Shown piece by piece: positions 16,664-25,253 of a stretch of DNA of 50,704 bases (its first letter is position 1; the number at the start of each line of letters is the position of its first letter). Source of the DNA: Io17-Chloro-G2 sp034420695 (GTDB lineage Bacteria > Chloroflexota > Dehalococcoidia > Lucifugimonadales > UBA3495); NCBI GenBank assembly GCA_034420695.1, contig DAOULB010000007.1, forward strand, positions 1 through 50,704, in the 5' to 3' direction. The notes beneath the pieces are model-generated. The model searched no databases. It saw only the letters and a program-made list of their open reading frames with translations, and was not told where the DNA came from. The translations under genes were made by a program, and so were the position numbers.

Positions 16664-16751
16664 GGACAAACCGGGACAAATCGAGACAATTCCGGATAAA
16701 ACAGTGAGAAAATTGGTCAAAACAAGGACAAATCTGGACAAAAACGGCAAA
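16664..16751. repeat. Helically phased GGACAAA array (nine units)
   Basis: Units resembling GGACAAA begin at 16664, 16674, 16684, 16694, 16705, 16715, 16726, 16736 and 16746, giving steps of 10 or 11 bases, close to one DNA turn. Four units (16664, 16674, 16726, 16736) are exact; the others are degenerate (AGACAAT, GGATAAA, TGAGAAA, GGTCAAA, GGCAAA). Runs of three to five A recur once per turn, which is the pattern of intrinsically curved DNA. It lies about 320 bases ahead of the symporter start. Confidence 0.6.
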
Positions 16752-17073
16752 ATTCGGTGTAACAGACCTCCGTTCCTTCTTCTTCCCGGGAAAACCGGGA
16801 AAGCGCGAGTCACAACAACGCCGGCCACTTCAACCGTCGCCAGAACCACCGGTGCCTGTTGCCGGTAATCCAACCCCCCTTCCTTGACGGGTTTGGGAAA
16901 CCTGCATGCTCCATTCTCCGATTTGCGAGCAATCCCAGATTCTCCTCCTGGCTCAACTCGCCACTCCCCGGACTCGCCACCACTGCCCCTGAGCGGCTAA
17001 ACTGATTTGGAGCAATTCGCTCCCTCCGGCATAACCCATCCCGGCACAGTGAAGGCGTCAGCAGGCAAATTCC

Positions 17074-18597
17074 TTGGATACCCAACCCATAGTAGCCGTC
17101 TTCGCAGCCTACTTCCTCGCCCTGATAGCAATCGCCGTCTTCGGCGCAACCCGGATGCGGGAGATGGCGGACTACGTGCTAGCCGGCCGCCGGATGGGCA
17201 GCTTCACCTCGGCCCTCAGCGCCAGTTCCTCCACTACCAGCGGTTGGACCATGCTCGTACTTCCTGCGCTGGCCTTCTCCGACGGGACCGTGCACCTGTG
17301 GACCATGGTAAGCCTTGTAGCTGGGTCATGGTTCACTTGGAGCATGCTGGGTAAGCGGCTCCGGCGGTACACGACAGCGGAGGAGTCGCTCACCTTGCCG
17401 GACTTCTTCGAGAAACGCTTCGCCGACCGGACAGGCGCCCTGAGGCTCCTGGCCGCCGTCCTTACTGTCTTCTTTATCATGTTCTACGTCAATTCCGGCC
17501 TGATAGCCGGTGCGAAACTGCTGGAGACCATATTCGGCCTTGGCCACAACACCGGTGTGCTGATTACCTTAGTGGCCGTCGTGTCCTACACCTTCATAGG
17601 CGGTTTCATGGCCGTTTCCAGGACAGACGTTTTCCAGGCGATGGTGATGTTGGTCAGTTTCATCATCCTCCCCTTGACACTCATTTTTGCCACGGAAGCG
17701 CCCTTCAGCGGGGTCGGTGATTCGCCTGGCTTCTTGAATCCCTTCACCGGCGCCGGGGGAGATGCCATCACGGCCCTGTTCTTGGTTTCCACCGCCGGAT
17801 GGGGGTTGGGCGCCTTCGGGTCTCAGCGGTTGTTGCAGCGCTTCATGGCTATAGAAAGCGAGGAAAAGGTGACCTCCAGCCGCAATATAGGAGTTGCCTG
17901 GTTAGTCTTCATCTTTGGCTTCGGCTTCCTTCTGGGAGTAGTGGCCCGCCCGGCACTGGTGGAGATGGGCCTCATGGGAGAATTGGCAGGAGAAGGGGGT
18001 CTCTTGGACCCGGAGCTCGTATATTTCGTGGTCTCCGAGGCTTTCTTCTTACCCATATTCACCGGGCTGCTGCTTACCGGTGTGGTGGCGGCGGTGATGA
18101 GCACCGCCGACTCCCAGCTGCTGCTGGGCTCCGCCATAACCACCGACGACCTTCCGGTAATGAACCGCATTGCCCGGAGGCTGGAGCGTGTACACCTTCT
18201 TGCGGCTTCCGGCAGGGTCTGGTTGGGCCGGTTCCTCCTCATGGCCATCGGCGGAGCGGCCGCAGTTTCGGCTATACTTGCGCCGGACTCTATAGCCAGC
18301 CTCGTCGCCTACGCTTGGGGAGGCATGGGTGCCGCCTTCGGGCCAGCCACCATCCTGGCCCTCTACTGGCGCCGGTTCAACTTCTGGGGGGCCTTGGCCT
18401 CCATCTTGGCGGGTGCAGCAACGGTGAGCATCTGGCAGTTCAACTCCGATGGCCCTGGGGGTATGTTTAATTTGGCGATATCAACCGCTCCAGGATTCAT
18501 CGCCGCCCTGTTCGCCGGTGTTGTGGCAACTCTGTTAACATCGCCGCCTTCCCCTGAAGTAACCGGAAACTTCGATAGGGTCAACGCCAAGGCATAA
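17074..18597 (+). CDS. Sodium/solute symporter, PutP-like (proline type)
   Basis: This 507-residue protein of the SSS family has about 13 membrane helices. It aligns along its length with E. coli PutP: the GRRMGSFTSALSA segment, LTLPDFFEKRF, SYTFIGGFMAVSRTD, GWGLGAFGSQRLLQRFMA, AVMSTADSQLLLGSAITTDD and SYAWGGMGAAFGP. Members take up proline or a similar solute with Na+. Of the sodium-site residues, Ser and Thr of the AVMST motif and Ser56 are kept, but the position of PutP Asp55 is Thr54 (STTSGW in place of SDMSGW), so ion coupling or substrate may differ. The start is TTG at 17074 with no strong ribosome site. It follows the large intergenic region. Confidence 0.85.
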   Translation: MDTQPIVAVFAAYFLALIAIAVFGATRMREMADYVLAGRRMGSFTSALSASSSTTSGWTMLVLPALAFSDGTVHLWTMVSLVAGSWFTWSMLGKRLRRYTTAEESLTLPDFFEKRFADRTGALRLLAAVLTVFFIMFYVNSGLIAGAKLLETIFGLGHNTGVLITLVAVVSYTFIGGFMAVSRTDVFQAMVMLVSFIILPLTLIFATEAPFSGVGDSPGFLNPFTGAGGDAITALFLVSTAGWGLGAFGSQRLLQRFMAIESEEKVTSSRNIGVAWLVFIFGFGFLLGVVARPALVEMGLMGELAGEGGLLDPELVYFVVSEAFFLPIFTGLLLTGVVAAVMSTADSQLLLGSAITTDDLPVMNRIARRLERVHLLAASGRVWLGRFLLMAIGGAAAVSAILAPDSIASLVAYAWGGMGAAFGPATILALYWRRFNFWGALASILAGAATVSIWQFNSDGPGGMFNLAISTAPGFIAALFAGVVATLLTSPPSPEVTGNFDRVNAKA

Positions 18598-18656
18598 AAC
18601 CGCGCATCTGCGTGGTTGTCTATTGGCTGGCAAATTGCAGTCAAGGAATCTCCGAC

Positions 18657-19142
18657 ATGGGCAGAAAAGCAGATTCAATAGGCCGGTCGTTTATCTACGC
18701 CACAGCCTTGGTCTGCCTTCTGCTGATCGCCGCTGCTTGTGGCTCTGAGAGCGCCCCGCAGCCCGGAGAATCGGATATGAAGGCAGCGGATTCAGAGTCC
18801 ACGGTGCGGCCTCCGGCCTCCGGCCCTGCCTTGTCCGAAATGGCCCGAAGCGGGGAAGAACTTTTCAATGCCAACTGTTCCCTCTGTCACGGCCCGGGAG
18901 CCGCCGGCACCAATCTGGGGCCGCCGCTGATAGACCGGGTCTACCACCCCGGGCACCACCCCGACTTCAGTATACGCAACGCCGTCAGCAATGGAGTCAA
19001 GCAACATCACTGGTGGTTTGGCGATATGCCTCCTGTCGCCGGTGTGCCCCCGGAAGACGTGGAGAAGTTGATATGCTACATCCGTGAAGTGCAGCGCTCC
19101 GACGGCATCTTCGTAGGTGACGCCTTCTCGACCGTGTGCTGA
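18657..19142 (+). CDS. Cytochrome c lipoprotein, single haem
   Basis: This 161-residue protein has a signal peptide with a lipobox ending at Cys28 (LIAAAC), an acidic linker, then a class I cytochrome c fold. The haem site is CSLCH (Cys74, Cys77, His78), followed by GPGAAGTNLGPPL; the likely axial Met is Met124 in GDMPPVAGV, and the closing helix is VEKLICYIREVQ. It would sit on the outer face of the cytoplasmic membrane and carry one electron at a time. Partners are not in the window. The ATG at 18657 is chosen because AAGGA lies about 10 bases ahead; an upstream start would put extra residues before the signal peptide. It begins about 60 bases after the symporter. Confidence 0.85.
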   Translation: MGRKADSIGRSFIYATALVCLLLIAAACGSESAPQPGESDMKAADSESTVRPPASGPALSEMARSGEELFNANCSLCHGPGAAGTNLGPPLIDRVYHPGHHPDFSIRNAVSNGVKQHHWWFGDMPPVAGVPPEDVEKLICYIREVQRSDGIFVGDAFSTVC

Positions 19143-19335
19143 ACCGTCAGGCAATTGTTGCTGGTCAATACCAAAAATAACACTTGGATATTTGGCAAAG
19201 CATTTGGGCAGAATATTTGTGAAATACGCCTTGCGTTAAGACCGGCCGGCCGCATTATCATGGCTACAGCGTGCAAAGACCCCGGGCGTTGACTGCCAAC
19301 CGCCCGACCTTCGGCGGCCCCACTAGGAGGTCTGA

Positions 19336-20064
19336 TTGACCGAACTCGGCAGAGTCCGCTTTGGCGGCAAGACAATCGAGTATGAAGTGCGCCGGAGCGC
19401 CCGACGCCGGAAGACCGTCCGGATCTCACTGGAGCGGGCCGGGGTCATAGTCACTGCTCCCAAGTCCATTTCCAAGAAGGAAGTCCAAGGCATCGTCCTG
19501 GAGAAAGGCGCTTGGATATTGGATGGGCTTGACAGGGTTCCGCCGCTCCCCCCGCCGCGCCAGTTCGTCAGCGGGGAAACACTTCCTTACTTGGGCCGCG
19601 ACTTGTCCTTGGTGGTCCAAGCGGCAGCAGTGGACTCACCATCGGTGCTGGCCAGCAAGAAGGGCCTGATGGTGACCGCTCCAAGCTCTTCAAGAGGGGA
19701 TGAGCACGCCGAAACAGTTCGTCAAGCCTTGGTGGAATGGTACCGTGAACGCGCCGCCGAGCACGTGGGCGCTCAGGTTGAACTGTGGTGGCCCAGGTTG
19801 GGCCGGGACGGTGCGCCGCGTATGTTGATTCGAGACCAGCGCAGCCGCTGGGGAAGCTGTGCCGCCAACGGTATCCTGCGGTTCAACTGGCGCCTTGCCA
19901 TGCTGGAGCCGCCCCTCATAGAATACGTCGTTGTCCACGAGCTTGTCCACCTTTCCGTCATGAACCACTCTCCCGGCTTCTGGAAAGTGGTCGAAGAGGC
20001 CCTGCCTGACGTCAAGCAACGGCGGAAGCGTCTCAGGGAGGCGGGCCGTGATCTTCCCCTCTAG
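19336..20064 (+). CDS. YgjP/SprT-like zinc metallopeptidase (DUF45)
   Basis: This 242-residue protein has the YgjP-type layout: an N-terminal beta part beginning GGKTIEYEVRRSARRRKTVRIS, a central RDQRSRWGSC motif (about 167-175), and a C-terminal zinc motif VVHELVHL (His201, Glu202, His205) with a third ligand probably His211 in NHSPGFW. This is the usual length for the family. Its physiological substrate is unknown; in some genomes such genes neighbour type I restriction systems, but none is here. The start is TTG at 19336, supported by an AGGAGG ribosome site five bases ahead. Cytoplasmic. Confidence 0.85.
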   Translation: MTELGRVRFGGKTIEYEVRRSARRRKTVRISLERAGVIVTAPKSISKKEVQGIVLEKGAWILDGLDRVPPLPPPRQFVSGETLPYLGRDLSLVVQAAAVDSPSVLASKKGLMVTAPSSSRGDEHAETVRQALVEWYRERAAEHVGAQVELWWPRLGRDGAPRMLIRDQRSRWGSCAANGILRFNWRLAMLEPPLIEYVVVHELVHLSVMNHSPGFWKVVEEALPDVKQRRKRLREAGRDLPL

Positions 20065-20185
20065 TGCCCGAAGCGCCTGGGGCGCGACGGCAGCGGGCTG
20101 GAGCAGCATTTCTCCGATTGAAGCAGACCAGATCCCGCAGAGGCGCCAAACAAGATAGGGCCCGGCATCCGGCCTAGGCCAAGTT

Positions 20186-21136
20186 TCACTCCGGCTGGTA
20201 GTCGAAGTAGGTGTTTGCCACCAAGTTGTGAAACCCCAGGCAGTGTCCCCACACTTGCTGCAGAAATTCCTCCTTGTCCTCCCGGTCGGGCCATTCGTAA
20301 TGGACCAACCCGCTCAACCGGTTGGCAAGCCTCTGCGCTGCGGCGCTGGCATTCCGGTCTGGCCCTGGGCCGGCCCCTGCCAGCTCAGCCACCGTCCCGT
20401 CCAAGGAACGGCTTAGGGACTTGGGCAACACCGGGTCCGCCACCAGCAGGTCCAATGCCTGACTAGGGTGTACCTCCACGCCATGGCGGCGGTTATACAG
20501 GTCAACCCCGTGATAAGCCCTAAGTAGCACGCCCCAGTCGCTTCCCACCGGCTCACCCGCTTCGGTCTCCCCCAGCTTGGCCAGCAAGAGGCCGGTCAAG
20601 AGATGTGCCCTCTCGATGAACCTGCCCAGTTGGAGGAAGCTCCAGCCATCGTCCCGGTACATTGTGGCCGCAGCCACTCCCGAGAATGTGTCTATCTCCC
20701 TGGCCAGCTCCGCGTAGAAACTCTCTGGAGCGGTGGGCCAGATGTCCCCCATTCCCAGCCTTTGCACCCTGAGGTACGACAGGTTGAGGGAGGTCCACAT
20801 CTCGGCGCTGATGCAGTGGCGGGTCTGGCGGGCGTTCTCCCGGCCCGAGGCGAAGCAACTCCACACCGAACCGGGATTGGAGCGTTCGAATGTTAAGTCG
20901 TCTGCCAAGGTGTAGGAATCCGCTAAGGTGTAATTGTCGTCGCTGTCAAGCTCCAAGGCCCCCGATGGAGGCGTCCGCCCAATGCTGGAATAGATGAGCC
21001 TCCACCCCGAATATATGTCCTCCAATGGGCGGTCCACCAGCGCTTCCGTTTGCAGACGCAGCAACCGGCACAGGTGCTGCGCCCGTTCCAGATAACGGCC
21101 CAGCCAGTAAATTCCTGACGCGCTGCAGGCGAGCAT
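20186..21136 (-). CDS. Alpha-E domain protein (DUF403/COG2307)
   Basis: This 316-residue helical protein starts with MLACSASGIYWLGRYLERAQH, the family signature, and contains ARQTRHCISAEMWTSLNLSYL, YRDDGWSFLQLGRFIERA and a closing LGFHNLVANTYFDY. Alpha-E proteins form a conserved pair with circularly permuted ATP-grasp proteins, and the pair is predicted to make or modify a peptide. That partner is in this operon, but an ammonium transporter gene sits between them. The ATG at 21136 is four bases after the transporter stop, so the two are almost certainly co-translated. Cytoplasmic. Molecular role not established. Confidence 0.9.
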   Translation of the reverse strand: MLACSASGIYWLGRYLERAQHLCRLLRLQTEALVDRPLEDIYSGWRLIYSSIGRTPPSGALELDSDDNYTLADSYTLADDLTFERSNPGSVWSCFASGRENARQTRHCISAEMWTSLNLSYLRVQRLGMGDIWPTAPESFYAELAREIDTFSGVAAATMYRDDGWSFLQLGRFIERAHLLTGLLLAKLGETEAGEPVGSDWGVLLRAYHGVDLYNRRHGVEVHPSQALDLLVADPVLPKSLSRSLDGTVAELAGAGPGPDRNASAAAQRLANRLSGLVHYEWPDREDKEEFLQQVWGHCLGFHNLVANTYFDYQPE

Positions 21137-21140
21137 CTGG

Positions 21141-22526
21141 CTAGTCTTCCCTGTCGAACTCTTCGGGCATGAGCACGAATTCTGGGTAGGCCTCTATGCC
21201 CAACTCTCCGGCGTCCTGCCCCAAGCGTTCCACGTCCCGTGAAACCCTGAGGCCCACTGTCTTGTCCAAAGCAAACCAGACCACCCATGAAGCCGAGAAA
21301 ACGAAAGCCCCTACCGCTGCGATGCCGGCCAATTGGACCAGGAACTGCCCCCCCGAAACTATGCACACCGCCAGGGTACCCCAGATTCCGGCGAACAGGT
21401 GGGCGGGGATCGCCCCAACCACGTCATCGAGCTTAACCATTTCCAACAACCTCAGGCCGCAGGTGCATATCACCCCGCCGACTGCTCCGATGACTACTGC
21501 CCAATAGTGGTCCACCATGTCGGGCCCCGCTGTGATTGACACCAGCCCGGCAATAGCTCCGTTCAGCCCGGCGAATAAATCCATGCGGCCCAGCACCGGG
21601 CGGGAGATTAACAGGGCGGCCATTACCCCTGCCGCCGCCGCCAAGTTGGTGTTCACCAGCACGTGGCTCATGGCCACGGCGTCCGCGGCGCTGCCCAAGG
21701 CCAATTGGGACCCGCCGTTGAAGCCAAACCACCCCAGCCAAAGGATGAACACTCCTAGGGTCACTGTCAGCACGTTGGAGGGGGGCGTTGGCCTCGCCCT
21801 TCCGCTGCTGCGGAATTTGCCCAACCTGGGGCCCACCAGCATCACACCTGCCAGTGCGGCCCAACCCCCGGTGCTGTGGACTATAGTGGAACCGGCGAAG
21901 TCCTGGAAACCCAACTGGTCCAGCCATCCTTCGCCCCAAGTCCAAGCGCCAACTACGGGGTATATGATGGCAGTCAGGAGCAGCGTGAACAGGAAGAAGG
22001 ACCAGAGTTTCACCCTTTCGGCAATGGCCCCGGAAACTATGGAAGCAGTGGTCGCCACGAACACCATCTGGAAAAACCAGTCCGACATGGTGGCCCAGTC
22101 CTGTTCCAGCACCTCGGCGACCGCCTCGGCCTCTCCGCCAACCAAGGCAATCTCTGCGGACGTTGGCCCATACAGCCCTTGGAACTTCCCAATGACATGG
22201 GTGACTTCCACGTACATGAGGTTGTAGCCAACGAAGAAAAAGGCAAGCCCCGCTATTGAATAGATGCCAATGTTCTTCAAGCAAATCATGGACGCATTCT
22301 TGGTGCGGACTGAACCGGATTCCAGCATTGTGAACCCGGCGCACATCCACATGACCAAGGCGCCCCAGATGAGGAAGGCGAAGGTGTTGAAAACGAACCG
22401 GGTCTCGTCGTCCACTCCCGCCGCCTGGACCACCGCCGGCCTCGCTAGGAAGAGACCCAGGGTAAGCAGCGCAAGCGACGCCATCACCACCGACCGCCTG
22501 TTACGCATCAACATAGCCATCAGCAT
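21141..22526 (-). CDS. amt: Ammonium transporter, Amt family
   Basis: This 461-residue protein has a cleavable signal peptide-like start and 11 predicted helices. The channel His pair is present: His217 in DFAGSTIVHSTGG and His376 in IPAHLFAGIWG. Other marks are FMxxxE-like MLESGSVR, WLGWFGFNGGS and NTNLAAAAG. There is a longer periplasmic loop at about 113-148 than in AmtB. The C-terminal tail is acidic, ending EEFDRED. Amt proteins bring ammonium in and are normally gated by a GlnK-type PII protein; a PII-like gene is in the window but belongs to another operon (34268-34618). Here the gene lies between an ATP-grasp gene (50-base gap) and an alpha-E gene (4-base gap). Confidence 0.92.
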   Translation of the reverse strand: MLMAMLMRNRRSVVMASLALLTLGLFLARPAVVQAAGVDDETRFVFNTFAFLIWGALVMWMCAGFTMLESGSVRTKNASMICLKNIGIYSIAGLAFFFVGYNLMYVEVTHVIGKFQGLYGPTSAEIALVGGEAEAVAEVLEQDWATMSDWFFQMVFVATTASIVSGAIAERVKLWSFFLFTLLLTAIIYPVVGAWTWGEGWLDQLGFQDFAGSTIVHSTGGWAALAGVMLVGPRLGKFRSSGRARPTPPSNVLTVTLGVFILWLGWFGFNGGSQLALGSAADAVAMSHVLVNTNLAAAAGVMAALLISRPVLGRMDLFAGLNGAIAGLVSITAGPDMVDHYWAVVIGAVGGVICTCGLRLLEMVKLDDVVGAIPAHLFAGIWGTLAVCIVSGGQFLVQLAGIAAVGAFVFSASWVVWFALDKTVGLRVSRDVERLGQDAGELGIEAYPEFVLMPEEFDRED

Positions 22527-22576
22527 CCCTCACACTTTCCCGTAGTTAGAATACCGGGTACCCGGCCATCCAGTCT

Positions 22577-24010
22577 TCATTCCTCTACTACCCAGAGGTC
22601 CTTGCCTCCCCCGCCTTGGCTGGAATTCACCACCAAGCTTCCCTTGCGCAGCGCCACCCGGCAAAAAGCTCCGGGGATTAAGCGTGACCGCTGTCCCTGC
22701 AGCACGAATGGTCGCAGGTCAACGTGCCTTGGTTCGAAGCGCCCGTCGATCAAGCAGGGCGAACGGGAAAGAGCAAGCACCGGCTGTGAAATGTAGTTGG
22801 TTGGGTCGGCCCGCACCTCCCGTGCATACTGTTCCCGCTCCTCCGGTGTCGAGTGAGGGCCGATGAGCATTCCGTACCCCCCGGAACCCCCCACCTGCTT
22901 GACTACCAAGTCCTGCAGGTTGTCCAAGGTGTACTCCAAGTCCTCGGGGCGGCGGCAGAGCCGGGTGTCGACATTTTGCAACAGCGGCTCCTCGCTCAAA
23001 TAGTAACGTATCATGTCCGGCACGTAGGCATACACGCTCTTGTCGTCGGCCACGCCGGTTCCCGGCGCGTTGACCAAGGTCACATTTCCCAATTGGCACG
23101 CCTCTATTATCCCCGGGGCTCCAAGAAGAGAATCACCGCGGAATACCAAGGGATCAATAAAATCGTCATCCACCCGGCGGTAAATCACGTCAACCCGGCG
23201 CAGCCCGGCGGTGGTTCGCATGTAAACGAATCCGTCCCGGACCAGCAGGTCCCGTCCCTCCACCAGTTCCGCTCCTATCTCGTGGGCTAGGAAGACGTGC
23301 TCGTAGAAAGCCGAGTTATACACCCCCGGTGTAAGCAGGGCGATCACCGGGTCTGCCCTGCCCTGGGGGGCCAGTTCCCGGATGGTTTCCAGCAGCGCCC
23401 GCCCGTAACCGTCTACTTCCAGCACCCGCGAGAGCCGGTATAGGCGCCCCAGGCTCGCCTTGGCCGCCTTGCGGTTGGCCAGCATGTAGGAGACCCCGGA
23501 CGGTACCCTCAGATTGTCCTCCAACACCCGGAAGCCGTCGTTGGTGCGCACCAAGTCGGTCCCGCATACGGCCACCCATGTGCCGTAAGGGGCTGAGAAC
23601 CCCTTCATCTCCGTCCTGTACTGGGGACAATCGGTAACCAAGTCCGCTGGAATCAGCCCGTCCCGGAGGATACGCGAATCGCCGTAAATGTCCACTAGGA
23701 ACAGGTTTAACGCCCGGAGCCGCTGGGTCAGTCCTGCGGCCAAGTCCTCCCACTCGGCCCTGGAAATCACCCGGGGCACGCAATCGATGGGGATTATTCG
23801 CTCGTCGGCTTCTTCGTCGCCGTAAACTGTGAATGTAATCCCTTCGCTGGAGAAAGACCGGGTTACCCGTTCCTGTATGCTTCGCAGTTCCTCGGCGGAA
23901 AGCTGCCTCAGGGCATCGTAAAGCTCGCGGCAGTGCTCCCTGGGAACTCCGTCCTGCAGGAACATTTCATCGTATATTGACGGTTGGAGTTCGTAGCCCT
24001 CGAATTCCAT
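22577..24010 (-). CDS. Circularly permuted ATP-grasp protein (COG2308)
   Basis: This 477-residue protein belongs to the circularly permuted ATP-grasp type 2 group (DUF404/DUF407): it has YDEMFLQDGVPREH at the N-terminus, GITFTVYGDEE, IPIDCVPRVI, RALNLFLVDIYGD, EDNLRVPSGVSYMLANR, TPGVYNSAFYEHVFLA, NAPGTGVADDKSVYAY and a final DLVVKQVGGSGGYGM followed by HVDLRPFVLQG. ATP-grasp enzymes join a carboxylate to an amine using ATP. The substrate of this group is not settled. Its usual companion, an alpha-E protein, is the last gene of this operon. A TAAAAT -10-like hexamer lies at 24062-24067 on the minus strand, about 50 bases before the ATG. Confidence 0.92.
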   Translation of the reverse strand: MEFEGYELQPSIYDEMFLQDGVPREHCRELYDALRQLSAEELRSIQERVTRSFSSEGITFTVYGDEEADERIIPIDCVPRVISRAEWEDLAAGLTQRLRALNLFLVDIYGDSRILRDGLIPADLVTDCPQYRTEMKGFSAPYGTWVAVCGTDLVRTNDGFRVLEDNLRVPSGVSYMLANRKAAKASLGRLYRLSRVLEVDGYGRALLETIRELAPQGRADPVIALLTPGVYNSAFYEHVFLAHEIGAELVEGRDLLVRDGFVYMRTTAGLRRVDVIYRRVDDDFIDPLVFRGDSLLGAPGIIEACQLGNVTLVNAPGTGVADDKSVYAYVPDMIRYYLSEEPLLQNVDTRLCRRPEDLEYTLDNLQDLVVKQVGGSGGYGMLIGPHSTPEEREQYAREVRADPTNYISQPVLALSRSPCLIDGRFEPRHVDLRPFVLQGQRSRLIPGAFCRVALRKGSLVVNSSQGGGGKDLWVVEE

Positions 24011-24372
24011 CGCTATTAACCAGCAAACAAGGTTGACGAATCGGTTGGTACAAGTTACACGATTTTAGCAGGTAATGCTCGTAACGTTTTCAAACGGCGC
24101 TGGAATGCCTTTCCCTGCTCTCGGTGGTGCGGCAGCGCGATGCACTGGGCGGATTGACCAAACTTCTCTTGTTGCCTACTCTTGAAAATAGCCAAGAACC
24201 ATTGGACAGTGTCTTGGAACAGGGTCTTGCCATTAATCCTTATATCGGTACGGTGTATGGGCTTAATTCTTTGTAACAGGCTTGAGAATGCCGTCTACGG
24301 CTTTCACTTGGATCTCCGGCTGTGCCCGGAGCAGCGCTTGAACTCCAATTCCACAGTTCACGGCAGGCTGCT

Positions 24373-25188
24373 ATGACTAAGGTGACACAGCTCTGCCGAA
24401 ATCTCGTCGAAGCGCGACCTTTTGAATACGCAATCATCGGGGTCATCATTGCCAACAGCATACTGCTGGGCATGGAGACCTCATCGACCCTTGAACGGGA
24501 ATTCGGCCATTGGATGCACTTGGGAAACCAAGTCGCCTTGGGCATCTTCATCGCCGAGGCGGCGCTTAAAATTACCGCTACGGCGCCCCGCGTGGGCAAT
24601 TACTTCCGGGACGGATGGAACCTCTTCGATTTCCTGATTATCGTCTTCGCGCTGGTGCCGGCCACCGGCCAGTTCGCCATGATTGCCCGCCTGGCCCGCC
24701 TGTTGCGAGTGCTGCGGCTCATCTCAGCCGTTAAGGAACTCCGCCTGATTGTCTCCGCCTTGGTGCGCTCCATCCCCAGCGTGGGCCACGTCATGATGCT
24801 GATGAGCATCATTGTCTATATCTACGCCATAGTCGGCTACCACCTGTTTAACCAGCACGACCCGGAAAACTGGCGTACCCTCGGCATAGCTCTTCTCACC
24901 CTGTTCAATATCATCACCTTGGAGGGATGGACCGAGGTGATGCGCAACGCAATGGAATTGAACCCCTTCGCTTGGGTGTACTTCGTTAGCTTCGTCATAG
25001 TGGGCACCTTCGTAGTAATAAATTTGTTCATAGCCATAATTATCAACAATTTGGACGAAGCCAAGCTGGAACGCCTGAAGGAATTGGAGCAGCCGGTGTC
25101 CAGGGAGGAACTCTTGAGGGAGATTCGGTCAACCAGGGAGGCCCTGCGCCGGCTCGAAGAACGTATGACCATTGACGACAAGCGGTAG
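24373..25188 (+). CDS. Voltage-gated cation channel, single domain, Cav-like filter TLEGWTE
   Basis: This 271-residue protein has the six-helix layout of bacterial NaChBac-type channels. Helices S1-S4 span about 18-126. S4 has Arg at 106, 109, 112 and 115 (pattern RLARLLRVLR). The pore region has the filter TLEGWTE (Thr182 to Glu188) between a pore helix and S6 (VYFVSFVIVGTFVVINLFIAII). The C-terminal tail is a charged coiled coil (about 228-265), typical of tetramer-forming bacterial channels. NaChBac has TLESWAS. The Gly at the fourth position and acidic seventh residue resemble domain I of animal calcium channels and, as I recall, the calcium-selective CavMr. Ion preference is therefore probably Ca2+ but unproven. 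ATG at 24373 is chosen over an upstream GTG; the ribosome site is weak. Confidence 0.88.
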   Translation: MTKVTQLCRNLVEARPFEYAIIGVIIANSILLGMETSSTLEREFGHWMHLGNQVALGIFIAEAALKITATAPRVGNYFRDGWNLFDFLIIVFALVPATGQFAMIARLARLLRVLRLISAVKELRLIVSALVRSIPSVGHVMMLMSIIVYIYAIVGYHLFNQHDPENWRTLGIALLTLFNIITLEGWTEVMRNAMELNPFAWVYFVSFVIVGTFVVINLFIAIIINNLDEAKLERLKELEQPVSREELLREIRSTREALRRLEERMTIDDKR

Positions 25189-25253
25189 CTCAGCCGGCCC
25201 CCTCCTAGCCGGATGAGGGAGCCGATACGTGAGCAACAAATGGAGGTCCCTCC

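Larger units (their letters stand above)
16033..17073. other. One-kilobase intergenic region with structured DNA
   Basis: No reading frame here looks like a protein. The region separates the lipoprotein gene (minus) from the symporter gene (plus), so it holds both promoters. It contains an interrupted inverted repeat at 16180-16205, a two-part hairpin at 16324-16357 and a phased array of GGACAAA-like units at 16664-16751. Inverted copies of the same word (TTTTGTCCC and AATGTCC) lie at 16616-16633. Confidence 0.6.

Noticed and set aside
16428..16664. Small open frames in the 1-kb intergenic region
   Set aside because: No ribosome site, odd composition and no similarity; they overlap the structured repeats.
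16600..16760. Possible replication origin
   Set aside because: No DnaA-box TTATCCACA words and no dnaA/dnaN neighbour were seen; the array words differ.
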